Shown: positions 1 to 5,719 of the stretch, piece after piece
How the letters are laid out: each line of letters begins with the position of its first letter
Numbering within the stretch: position 1 is the first letter of the stretch
Assembly: GCA_009780765.1 (NCBI GenBank)
Contig: WQZK01000135.1
Coordinates: 1-5,719 of the forward strand
From: Defluviitaleaceae bacterium
GTDB taxonomy: Bacteria; Bacillota; Clostridia; Lachnospirales; UBA5962
DNA length: 5,719 nucleotides
Direction: 5' to 3'
Notes under the pieces: model-generated
Told to the model about the DNA's origin: nothing
The model's database searches: none
Seen by the model: the letters and a program-made list of their open reading frames with translations, nothing else
Program-made: the position numbers and the translations under genes

Positions 1-1
1 A

Positions 2-979
2 TACGGTGATATGGATTCGGTGCGAGTATTTGTTATATCATTCGCTTGCATATCTTTTGCAGTTTTGTTGCCGCATATTATAAAAGACAAAAAAACGCTG
101 GATATGTTTATTTTGATGATTTTCATCGGTATCACAATTTCTGCACTTTTTGGACTTTATCAATTTGCGATGGGAATAGAAGTTAGGGCAGATTTTACAG
201 ATTTAACGCATAGTGCAGGGCTTGCTAGGCTTTTCTCAACAATGGCAAATCCTAATAATGATGCCAAGGTTTGGGTTATGCTTATACCATACTGTGTTGC
301 GTATTTGCTGCTTTCTAAGAACGACTTGAAAAAGGTTATTCTAGCTGGAATGTTAGGCATTTGCGTGCTAGCACTTGTTCTTACTTATTCACGTTCTGGA
401 TATTTGGCAATTGTTGCGGGAATGGCGGTTTTTGTTATTTTGGTAGCACCAAGGCTTGTGCCTATCGGGATAATTTTGGCAGTTATTGCGATACCATTCT
501 TGCCAAGTTCTGTAACAGATAGGGTTTTAACCATCGGGCAAGATACCTCAAGCCGTTACCGCATGATGATTTGGGAAGGTACTTTTAGAATGAATAGAGA
601 TTATTGGATTAGCGGCATCGGCATGGGTCCTTCGGCATTTACAAGGATTTATAGGGTTTATTCGCATCCAAGTGCAGGCAATGCAATGCACACGCACAAT
701 GTATTTTTAAACGTTCTGGCAGAGGCAGGAGTTGGTGCCTTGCTTGCGTTTGTTGCGTATTTTATACGAATTTTAAAAGAGGGCGTTTCGTCTGTTTATA
801 AAGCAAATAGCGTGAACATTAAGTTTTTTGCGGCGGCGGGCATTGCATCTTTAACAGGTTTTTTTATGTTTGCAATGGTTGAATATGTTTGGTTTTACCC
901 TCGTGTTATGCTTACATTTTTTATCTCAATGGGGCTTGTACACTCGATTTATAGAATTAATAGGGAGGCTTCTCAATGA
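2..979 (+). CDS. O-antigen ligase / Wzy-like polysaccharide polymerase, C-terminal part (5' end outside window)
   Basis: This is a polytopic membrane protein of the O-antigen ligase family (Wzy_C/WaaL type). Such proteins transfer or polymerise lipid-linked glycans on the outer face of the cytoplasmic membrane. The frame is open to the left edge, and the first ATG (base 11) has no ribosome-binding site. The visible 322 residues from that Met are shorter than the usual 400 or more, so the N-terminal helices lie upstream. Counting from that Met, several hydrophobic segments surround TYSRSG (125-130). A long extracytoplasmic loop follows with SSRYR (180-184), W188, GIGMG (202-206) and HTHN (227-230). 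The Arg and His in this loop match the type of residues essential in WaaL. Two or more helices follow to the C-terminus. The stop overlaps the next gene's start (ATGA), so the two are co-translated. With a CsaB domain next door, a role in secondary cell-wall polysaccharide assembly is more likely than in LPS; ligase versus polymerase cannot be decided. Confidence 0.85.
   Translation, partial: YGDMDSVRVFVISFACISFAVLLPHIIKDKKTLDMFILMIFIGITISALFGLYQFAMGIEVRADFTDLTHSAGLARLFSTMANPNNDAKVWVMLIPYCVAYLLLSKNDLKKVILAGMLGICVLALVLTYSRSGYLAIVAGMAVFVILVAPRLVPIGIILAVIAIPFLPSSVTDRVLTIGQDTSSRYRMMIWEGTFRMNRDYWISGIGMGPSAFTRIYRVYSHPSAGNAMHTHNVFLNVLAEAGVGALLAFVAYFIRILKEGVSSVYKANSVNIKFFAAAGIASLTGFFMFAMVEYVWFYPRVMLTFFISMGLVHSIYRINREASQ
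963..968 (+). promoter_or_regulatory. Ribosome-binding site of the GT4-CsaB fusion gene
   Basis: GGGAGG lies 7 nt before the ATG at 976, inside the last codons of the upstream gene. It fixes the start codon and, with the 4-base ATGA overlap (976-979), indicates translational coupling of the two genes. Confidence 0.8.
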
Positions 980-3183
980 AAGTTTTGCACATAATGATTG
1001 GTGGCGACAAAGGTGGTGCAAAAACGCATGTTTCGACGTTAATGTCTGCCTTGATGGAAGAGATAAACGTAACAATTGTTTTTATCACGGGTGGAACATT
1101 TTATCAAGAAGCCTTGGAAAAAGGTATTCCTGCGGTTTTGATGAAGCAAAAATTTAGAAACGATTTAAGCGTTGTTAAAAAGCTTGTTAAGCATATCAGA
1201 GAAGAAAAGTACGATTTAATTCATACTCATGGTGCTAGGGCAAATTTTATTGCAATGTTTTTGCGTCCGTTTATAAAAATCCCTATAATTACTACAATTC
1301 ATAGCGATTATGAGCTTGATTTTACTGGTTCGATATATAAAAAGCTTGTTTACACGGGGCTTAATAAACTTGCACTTAAGAAAATGGACTATTACATAGG
1401 TGTTTCTAACAGTTTTAAAGAAATGCTTGTTTCTCGTGGGTTTTCGGTAGATAAAATTTATACGGTGTATAATGCAGTGGATTTTGACAAAACTCCGACA
1501 TTTGTTAGCCGAGAGGAGTTTCTAAAAAGATATAATATAAATGCCGAAAATAAGACGATTGTTGGTATAATTGGAAGGTTTGATTTAGTAAAAGGGCATG
1601 AAGTGTTTGTAAATGCTGCGGCAGAAATTCTTAAAAAGCGGGATGATGTTATATTTTTGCTTGCTGGTGAAGGGCCGGAGCAGAAAAATCTTGAAGAGCA
1701 GGCTACTAGGCTTGGCATAAGGCAAAATCTTGTTTTTACGGGATTTGTGCAAGACATTTTTTCTTTTATAAATGCCATTGATATTAACGCACTATCGTCT
1801 TACTCGGAAAGCTTTACATATGCACTCTTAGAAGGTGCTATGATGAAAAAAGCTACGGTTACCACAGATGTTGGCGGCCTTTCAGACCTTATAAAATCAG
1901 GTGAAACAGGCTTTTTGGCTGCTCCTTCGGACCATGTAGATTTAGCAGAAAAAATCCTTAAATTTATAGAAGGCAAAGAGCTTAGAGGGAGTCTTGGTGA
2001 AAATTTGTATAACTTTGCCAAAGAAAACTTCTCTAAAGAGAGCATGAAAAAAACGCATGTAGACATATACAAATCGGTTATAGATAAGCAAAAGGCTGAG
2101 AATAAGCGGTTTGATGTGATTTTGTCGGGATACTACGGCTTTGGCAATAGTGGGGACGACGCCATACTAAAATCTATAATCCAATCTCTACGTGCTGAAA
2201 AAGAGGATATAAAAATACTTGTTTTTTCTAGAAAGCCAGCAAAAATAGCTGAAGAGCATGGTGTTTTTGCGGTTAATAGGCACAACTTTTTTAAGATTAT
2301 TAAGTATATGAAAAGAAGCAGATTGTTTTTGTATGGTGGTGGTAGCTTAATTCAAGATATTACTAGCACTAAAAGCCTTTTATACTATACATTTCTTCTT
2401 GATTTGGCAAAACGCTTTGGGCTTAAACTCATGATTTATGCAGGTGGAATTGGCCCTATCACTAAGGAAAAGAATTTTAAACGTGCACGGCGAGCTATTG
2501 AAATTTGTGATTATATCTCGCTGCGTGAACCCGAATCTATGAATGTTATTGAAGAGCTTAAGGCAAAAAATGATAATGTACATATTTCAATTGACCCTGT
2601 TTTAAATCTTAAAATGGAACAGAATGACAACGCTCTTGAAATGCTTGACCATAGCAAAAAATATTTCACAATTTCTTTACGTAAATGGAAGCTAAACGCA
2701 CCAGATTTTTGCGAAAAAATGGCTAAAATTATAGATTATATTAGTGAAAAGCATGATATAATTCCGCTTTATGTTGCCATGCAGCAAAGCGATTATGAAA
2801 TTATAAGAGAAGTTGCAGAAAAAACTGCCTGTGAGTATGTTATACTTAAAGAGATATATGAAGTTGGTAAGCTTATGAGCATTATTTCAAAAACGCAATT
2901 GGTTATTTCTATGCGTTTGCACACGCTTATATATGCGGTTTCGGGCGATGTTCCAATTGTTGGGCTTGTATATGACCCTAAAGTTAAAAATTTTATAGAA
3001 TATCTAAACGAAAAATATTATGTTAATACAACAGATTTTAACGAGAATAAAGTTTTGGAGATTGTTGACGAAATTTACAAACATTACGATGATGTTGTTT
3101 GCAGAATTGGTAAGCGTTCAGAAGAGCTTAAAGCTCTTTCGAGAAATGATGCAAAAGAAGTTATAAGATTGGTTGATATGTAG
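976..3183 (+). CDS. Bifunctional protein: GT4 glycosyltransferase fused to CsaB-like polysaccharide pyruvyltransferase
   Basis: One uninterrupted 735-residue chain carries two enzymes that usually occur as separate proteins of ~360-380 residues. Residues ~1-370 are a GT-B fold, GT4-family glycosyltransferase: GGAKTH near the N-terminus (13-18), HTHGARAN (83-90), VSNS (143-146), YNAVD (165-169), GRFDLVKG (200-207), GEGPE (231-235) and the nucleotide-sugar EX7E motif (E278, E286). Residues ~379-735 are a CsaB-type pyruvyltransferase: GYYGFGNSGDD (385-395), YGGGSLIQD (453-461), YAGGIGP (488-494), SLREPES (515-521) and SMRLHT (645-650), whose RLH contains the putative catalytic His649. CsaB enzymes transfer pyruvate from phosphoenolpyruvate to ManNAc in secondary cell-wall polysaccharide, giving the ketal recognised by SLH domains. 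The linker (~368-378) is short and charged, and I see no internal start with a ribosome-binding site. No signal peptide is seen, so it is probably cytosolic or membrane-peripheral. The transferred sugar is unknown. Domain calls are firm; joint action on one glycan is inference. Confidence 0.92.
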   Translation: MKVLHIMIGGDKGGAKTHVSTLMSALMEEINVTIVFITGGTFYQEALEKGIPAVLMKQKFRNDLSVVKKLVKHIREEKYDLIHTHGARANFIAMFLRPFIKIPIITTIHSDYELDFTGSIYKKLVYTGLNKLALKKMDYYIGVSNSFKEMLVSRGFSVDKIYTVYNAVDFDKTPTFVSREEFLKRYNINAENKTIVGIIGRFDLVKGHEVFVNAAAEILKKRDDVIFLLAGEGPEQKNLEEQATRLGIRQNLVFTGFVQDIFSFINAIDINALSSYSESFTYALLEGAMMKKATVTTDVGGLSDLIKSGETGFLAAPSDHVDLAEKILKFIEGKELRGSLGENLYNFAKENFSKESMKKTHVDIYKSVIDKQKAENKRFDVILSGYYGFGNSGDDAILKSIIQSLRAEKEDIKILVFSRKPAKIAEEHGVFAVNRHNFFKIIKYMKRSRLFLYGGGSLIQDITSTKSLLYYTFLLDLAKRFGLKLMIYAGGIGPITKEKNFKRARRAIEICDYISLREPESMNVIEELKAKNDNVHISIDPVLNLKMEQNDNALEMLDHSKKYFTISLRKWKLNAPDFCEKMAKIIDYISEKHDIIPLYVAMQQSDYEIIREVAEKTACEYVILKEIYEVGKLMSIISKTQLVISMRLHTLIYAVSGDVPIVGLVYDPKVKNFIEYLNEKYYVNTTDFNENKVLEIVDEIYKHYDDVVCRIGKRSEELKALSRNDAKEVIRLVDM

Positions 3184-3201
3184 AGTTTGCAGGTTATAAA
3201 T

Positions 3202-3232
3202 AAAAGCCGTTATCATCAAGATAGCGGCTTTT
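3202..3232 (+). terminator. Bidirectional rho-independent terminator between convergent genes
   Basis: AAAAGCCGTTAT (3202-3213) pairs with ATAGCGGCTTTT (3221-3232) through 12 bp with one G-T wobble and a 7-nt loop (CATCAAG). On the + strand it ends in five T residues (3229-3233), 19 nt after the fusion gene's stop. On the - strand the complement reads TTTTATTT after the stem, so it also ends the convergent Na/Pi transporter gene, whose stop is 16 nt away. The 64-nt gap between the two genes holds nothing else. Confidence 0.9.
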
Positions 3233-3247
3233 TATTACTAAAGATTT

Positions 3248-4909
3248 TTAATATTTCCAATTACGCCTTCTGTTCTTTTTATCTTCAGAAGGTATTGCAA
3301 ACGCAATGTTTTTTGCATGGTCTGCACTTCTTTCTAAATCTGTAATCATATCGTTAAAAATAACTCCGCTTTTTGGCTCACAACCTTCAGTTTTAAGGCG
3401 TTTTATATGGTTTTCTGCAAATTCAACCGAAAGCTCGTCAACCTTTTCTTCTACATCGTCTATTTTTTCAAGTTGTGATACGTCTTGATTCTCATAAGTA
3501 TTTACTGCCATTGCTGTAATTTTTACTGTAAGTTCGCCTAGCTTCTTCAATTCTTCAATTGCAACACTCGAAAACTTTGGATTACTTTCTTTCATAACCA
3601 TAGCATATTCGGCAATGTTTTCAGCATGGTCGCCAATTCTTTCTATATCAGAAACAACCCTAAACATTTCACCAACTTTTTCAGCATCTGATGGCGATAA
3701 AGCCATATTGTTAATTTCAACAAGCTTAGGTGCTATGCTATAGTTAAGAAAATCTATAGTTTTCTCATTTTCAAATACTTTATTTGCTTTAGTATCGCTT
3801 TTTTCAAAGAAAGCTTCAAGGGCAAGTTCTAAATTTTCGTTAGCGATTTTGCCCATACGGCATATTTCTAAGTGAGCATTAGTAACAGCAAGCGTTGGCG
3901 CACCGATAGTTTTGGTGTTGAGGTATACAAGCTCTCTGCCGTGAGGTTTTTTAAGCTCATCCTCTTTAACTGGTATAATTTTTTGCATAAGCTTAGCACC
4001 AAAGCCAACGAATGGTAGTAATATAATAAGCGTTGCTACGTTGTATAAAGTATGGAACATTGCAACTTGGCGTGCAGGGTCTGACCATGTTGACTGAAAC
4101 CAATTTGAAATACCTGGGAACAAAAATATTAACGTACCAAATATAGGAGCCCCTATTACATCAAATATTTTATGGAAAAGTGCTGCTCTTTTACTATCAC
4201 GGCTGGCAGATATTGAAGCGAATATTGTAGTTATACTTGTACCAATATTTGCACCAAGAATTATATAAGCCGAAGTTTCAAAAGGAATAGGAACGCCATT
4301 TAAGTGCATTGTAACCAAAATACCTGTTGTTGCTGTAGAACTTTGCACAACAGCAGTAAATAAGAAACTTGCCAAAATTGCCAAAAACGGATTTTCAAAT
4401 GCTGTTAGCATAGCTTGGAAGCCCGGTTCGTTGGCAAATTGTCTTAAAGGTTGTCCCATAATTCTAACACTAAGAAGCAAAATACCAAAACCTAATATAA
4501 CATAACCAATGTTTTTAACATTTCTCTTTTTGAAGAACAAGTGCATAACAACGCCTAGAAGTATAAATAATGGTGCTATGGCATCTATTCTAAAAGCTAT
4601 TATTTGCGAGCTAAAAGTAGTTCCAACATTTGAACCGAGTATTACACCAAGAGCCTGAGTTAAATTTAAAAGACCCGAATTAACAAAACCAACAGTAATA
4701 ATGGTTGCAGAAGTTGAACTATTCAAAAGAATTGTGGCAATTATCCCTACAAGAACGGCTAAAAAGCGATTTGAAGTGGCTTTTTGCAAAATGCCTTTAA
4801 GCTTGTCTCCTGCTACCAACTCAAGCCCTGTTGACATAATTTTCATACCGAAGATGAGTAAACCCAATCCACCAGCAGCCGAAATTATATTTTCTGTCAT
4901 TGTACTCAT
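3248..4909 (-). CDS. Na+/phosphate cotransporter family protein with C-terminal PhoU-like domain
   Basis: This is a complete 553-residue membrane protein of the bacterial Na/Pi-cotransporter family (NptA/YjbB-like), expected to move inorganic phosphate across the cytoplasmic membrane with Na+. Residues ~8-310 hold two inverted-topology Na/Pi repeats. The first has LNSSTSAT (62-69) and GSNVGTT (92-98); the second has VVQSSTATT (187-195) and GANIGT (219-224). The usual QSS of repeat 1 reads NSS here. Residues ~340-540 form a PhoU-like helical domain with two repeats, marked by DIERIGDH (421-428) and DLERSADH (524-531), the acidic metal-binding type of motif. A basic tail (KKNRRRNWKY) ends the protein. 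The length is typical for the transporter-PhoU architecture. The ATG at 4907-4909 is preferred over ATG 4898-4900 because GGGGG lies 7 nt upstream of it. The gene has its own promoter and a shared terminator, so it is probably monocistronic. Direction of transport (uptake or efflux) and regulation cannot be read from sequence; I see no Pho-box. Confidence 0.93.
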   Translation of the reverse strand: MSTMTENIISAAGGLGLLIFGMKIMSTGLELVAGDKLKGILQKATSNRFLAVLVGIIATILLNSSTSATIITVGFVNSGLLNLTQALGVILGSNVGTTFSSQIIAFRIDAIAPLFILLGVVMHLFFKKRNVKNIGYVILGFGILLLSVRIMGQPLRQFANEPGFQAMLTAFENPFLAILASFLFTAVVQSSTATTGILVTMHLNGVPIPFETSAYIILGANIGTSITTIFASISASRDSKRAALFHKIFDVIGAPIFGTLIFLFPGISNWFQSTWSDPARQVAMFHTLYNVATLIILLPFVGFGAKLMQKIIPVKEDELKKPHGRELVYLNTKTIGAPTLAVTNAHLEICRMGKIANENLELALEAFFEKSDTKANKVFENEKTIDFLNYSIAPKLVEINNMALSPSDAEKVGEMFRVVSDIERIGDHAENIAEYAMVMKESNPKFSSVAIEELKKLGELTVKITAMAVNTYENQDVSQLEKIDDVEEKVDELSVEFAENHIKRLKTEGCEPKSGVIFNDMITDLERSADHAKNIAFAIPSEDKKNRRRNWKY

Positions 4910-4916
4910 ATGTAAT

Positions 4917-4921
4917 CCCCC
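4917..4921 (-). promoter_or_regulatory. Ribosome-binding site of the Na/Pi cotransporter gene
   Basis: On the - strand GGGGG followed by ATTACAT lies 7 nt before the ATG at 4909. The spacing favours this start over the in-frame ATG three codons downstream. Confidence 0.65.
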
Positions 4922-4933
4922 AAAAAGTTAAAT

Positions 4934-4951
4934 TTTTATTAATTTTATTAA
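4934..4951 (-). repeat. Tandem 9-bp repeat (TTAATAAAA x2) in the 5' leader
   Basis: Two exact, adjacent copies of TTAATAAAA (- strand) lie between the predicted transcription start (~4959) and the ribosome-binding site of the Na/Pi gene. They make the ~50-nt leader very AT-rich and probably unstructured. A regulatory role is not shown. Confidence 0.6.
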
Positions 4952-4965
4952 GTATGCTGGAAGTT

Positions 4966-4994
4966 AGTATACTATAAAGGTGCCGAAAAGTCAA
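4966..4994 (-). promoter_or_regulatory. Sigma-A-type promoter of the Na/Pi cotransporter gene
   Basis: On the - strand TTGACT (-35, 4989-4994) is separated by exactly 17 bp from TATACT (-10, 4966-4971). Both hexamers differ from consensus by one base. Transcription would start near 4959, giving a leader of about 50 nt before the ATG. Confidence 0.85.
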
Positions 4995-5158
4995 GAACTT
5001 ATAACAACGAATAATTTTTTGCATTAAATTACAAGAAAAGTATTGACATACTAGGGTATATATTGGCTGTTCCTCTTACTTGAGCTTATCCAAACCATCT
5101 AAACGATGATAGGTAGGGGGAGGTTATGACGGAAGAAATTAGAAGAGCTTGTTGTGTT
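4995..5158. other. Intergenic stretch upstream of the Na/Pi gene, no gene recognised
   Basis: This holds no convincing coding region. It contains an AT-rich part (4995-5042), a TTGACA at 5043-5048 without a correctly spaced -10, a short dyad ATAC-TAGG-GTAT (5048-5059), a small hairpin (5085-5113) and a G-rich tract (5112-5123). The right part (from ~5065) is described separately as a candidate small RNA. Confidence 0.6.
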
Positions 5159-5204
5159 CGAAGCAATTCAGTGCAAGAACTACACTGTGGATTGCTTCGC
5201 TTTT
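5065..5204 (+). ncRNA. Candidate small RNA of unknown family
   Basis: A + strand transcript is suggested because a terminator-like hairpin (5159-5199) lies on the + strand although both flanking genes are on the - strand, so it has no + strand gene to serve. Upstream, CTTAT (5085-5089) can pair with ATAGG (5109-5113), and CATC (5096-5099) with GATG (5105-5108), giving a bulged hairpin. A single-stranded G-rich segment follows (GGTAGGGGGAGG, 5112-5123). The start is uncertain: TATATT at 5059-5064 could be a -10, but no properly spaced -35 is seen. The length would be ~135-140 nt. I do not recognise a match to 6S, SRP, tmRNA, RNase P RNA or any riboswitch. It could also be the remnant of a lost gene. 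Confidence 0.3.
5159..5204 (+). terminator. Strong hairpin with T-run, probable rho-independent terminator
   Basis: CGAAGCAAT (5159-5167) pairs with ATTGCTTCG (5191-5199), followed by a T-G wobble, a 2-nt bulge and an inner CAGTG/CACTG stem (5169-5173 with 5183-5187) closing a 9-nt loop. The + strand continues with CTTTTA, a short T-run. On the - strand no T-run follows, so it is oriented to stop + strand transcripts. Its right arm encodes the last residues of the alkC-like gene (K-Q-S-T-V), and that gene's TAG lies in the loop. Confidence 0.55.
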
Positions 5205-5719
5205 ACTTCAAAATCAAGTGTTTCCTGCTCTACACCATTAATAATAAGAGCGATAGAATGGATTCCCACATAATGTTTTCTTGTGCTTAAATCAGCAAAA
5301 GAGTGGTTTTTTGTATAAAGTTTTTTCTGATTTTCTTTAAACGAAACTTCTGATATTTGAAAAATTTTGCGGTTTCGCTTACCGTTTGATTTAACAAAAT
5401 CAATTGCATACTCTAGCCTAACTTTTGTTGCTTCTTTTGTTAAAATTGTGAACGAAAAGGTAAACTCTTCGCCAATAGCGAGAGAGGTTTTATCTAAAGC
5501 AAAATCCTGTGCATCTACACAGTCTGCATTTTCGTATCCAAAAATGGCCAAAACATCACGATTACCTTTTTTTAAAAGAGTTCTGCATCCGTGTTTTATA
5601 ATCCAGTCTGTGTGTTTGTTCTTGCCATACCATTCTTTTGCAATTTTTGCAACCAAATCGGGGTGGGTTTTAGAAATATCGTTTAAATTATTTGCAACAC
5701 TTTTGCGTACATATAAAGA
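5180..5719 (-). CDS. alkC: AlkC-like DNA alkylation repair protein (DNA glycosylase), C-terminal half; 5' end outside window
   Basis: The frame stays open to the right edge, giving 179 visible residues of a protein that is usually ~360-380 long. AlkC-type enzymes are HEAT-like-repeat DNA glycosylases that remove positively charged alkylated bases (3-methylcytosine, 3-methyladenine) without flipping the base out. Visible residues 1-62 end the HEAT-like domain: YVRKSVANNLNDIS (3-16), then THPDL, then TDWIIKHGCRTLLKKG (36-51), the pattern typical of this family. Residues ~66-175 are rich in alternating hydrophobic strands (FALDKTSLAIGEE, FTFSFTIL, VRLEYAIDFV, HYVGIHSIALIINGVEQ), consistent with the Ig-like domain found C-terminally in one AlkC subtype. 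A TTG at 5656 could be read as a start, but it has no ribosome-binding site and lies after the conserved YVRKSVANNLNDIS. The TAG stop lies inside the loop of a + strand hairpin. The alkC call rests on remembered family motifs; the N-terminal half is unseen. Confidence 0.85.
   Translation of the reverse strand, partial: SLYVRKSVANNLNDISKTHPDLVAKIAKEWYGKNKHTDWIIKHGCRTLLKKGNRDVLAIFGYENADCVDAQDFALDKTSLAIGEEFTFSFTILTKEATKVRLEYAIDFVKSNGKRNRKIFQISEVSFKENQKKLYTKNHSFADLSTRKHYVGIHSIALIINGVEQETLDFEVKAKQSTV

Noticed and set aside
11..13. ATG at base 11 as true start of the O-antigen-ligase-like gene
   Set aside because: No ribosome-binding site precedes it, the frame is open to the window edge, and the protein would lack the N-terminal helices expected for the family.
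870..1157. 95-codon + strand ORF across the gene junction
   Set aside because: It overlaps two well-supported genes in another frame and its product shows no domain-like pattern; it is a shadow frame.
2085..2118. Separate start of an independent csaB gene inside the fusion
   Set aside because: GTG at 2116 is in frame, but the only SD-like stretch (AAAGG, 2091-2095) is 20 nt away and the upstream frame is unbroken.
4821..5024. 67-codon - strand ORF across the Na/Pi gene start
   Set aside because: It overlaps the promoter, leader and start of the transporter gene in another frame; the promoter and ribosome-binding site fit the longer gene.
5029..5048. PhoP-box-like pair TTACAA / TTGACA upstream of the phosphate transporter
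   Set aside because: The two hexamers are 14 bases apart start to start instead of the ~11-base repeat expected for PhoP boxes, and they point away from the gene.
5047..5053. CATACTA as a sporulation SigG -10
   Set aside because: It matches the -10 consensus, but there is no GMATR-like -35 at 17-18 bp upstream.
5106..5129. 7-codon ORF (MIGRGRL) overlapping ATG 5126 by ATGA
   Set aside because: No ribosome-binding site and too short to distinguish from chance.
5126..5290. 54-codon + strand ORF starting after the G-rich tract
   Set aside because: The SD-ATG spacing is only 2 nt, the frame runs through the terminator hairpin and then antisense to the alkC-like gene, and the Cys-rich sequence resembles no known small protein.
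5654..5656. TTG as start of a 158-residue protein
   Set aside because: No ribosome-binding site; the frame continues upstream to the edge and encodes YVRKSVANNLNDIS, the conserved family motif.

Overview
The window is AT-rich bacterial DNA with standard stop codons (TGA, TAG, TAA, TAG for the four genes), good Shine-Dalgarno sites and sigma-A-like promoter spacing. Together with a CsaB-type polysaccharide pyruvyltransferase and a Na/Pi-cotransporter/PhoU protein, this suggests a low-GC Gram-positive (Clostridia-like Firmicutes) chromosome. This placement is an inference; no rRNA or other phylogenetic marker is present. I see no mobile element, tRNA, rRNA or CRISPR array.

Left part, + strand (1-3183): the 3' end of a cell-envelope glycan operon. 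The first gene enters from outside the window and encodes the C-terminal ~326 residues of an O-antigen ligase/Wzy-like membrane protein. Its stop codon overlaps by 4 bases (ATGA) the start of a 735-residue protein that joins a GT4 glycosyltransferase (residues ~1-370) to a CsaB-like pyruvyltransferase (residues ~379-735). The two genes probably build, polymerise or transfer, and pyruvylate a secondary cell-wall polysaccharide. Pyruvylated polysaccharide of this kind is the known anchor for SLH-domain surface proteins. The operon ends at a strong hairpin terminator (3202-3232) that also works in the opposite direction.

Middle, - strand (3248-4994): a complete single-gene unit for a 553-residue Na+/phosphate cotransporter-family protein with a C-terminal PhoU-like domain. 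It has a clear promoter (TTGACT, 17 bp, TATACT), a ~50-nt AT-rich leader with a 9-bp tandem repeat, and a GGGGG ribosome-binding site.

Right part (4995-5719): an intergenic stretch, then on the - strand the C-terminal half of an AlkC-type DNA alkylation repair protein (end of the HEAT-like repeats plus an Ig-like domain), which runs off the right edge. Between the two - strand genes, + strand sequence at about 5065-5204 has a local hairpin, a G-rich Shine-Dalgarno-like tract and a strong terminator-like hairpin. That hairpin overlaps the 3' end of the alkC-like gene. It may be an unrecognised small RNA, and it is the least explained part of the window. The most distinctive protein feature is the glycosyltransferase-CsaB fusion.
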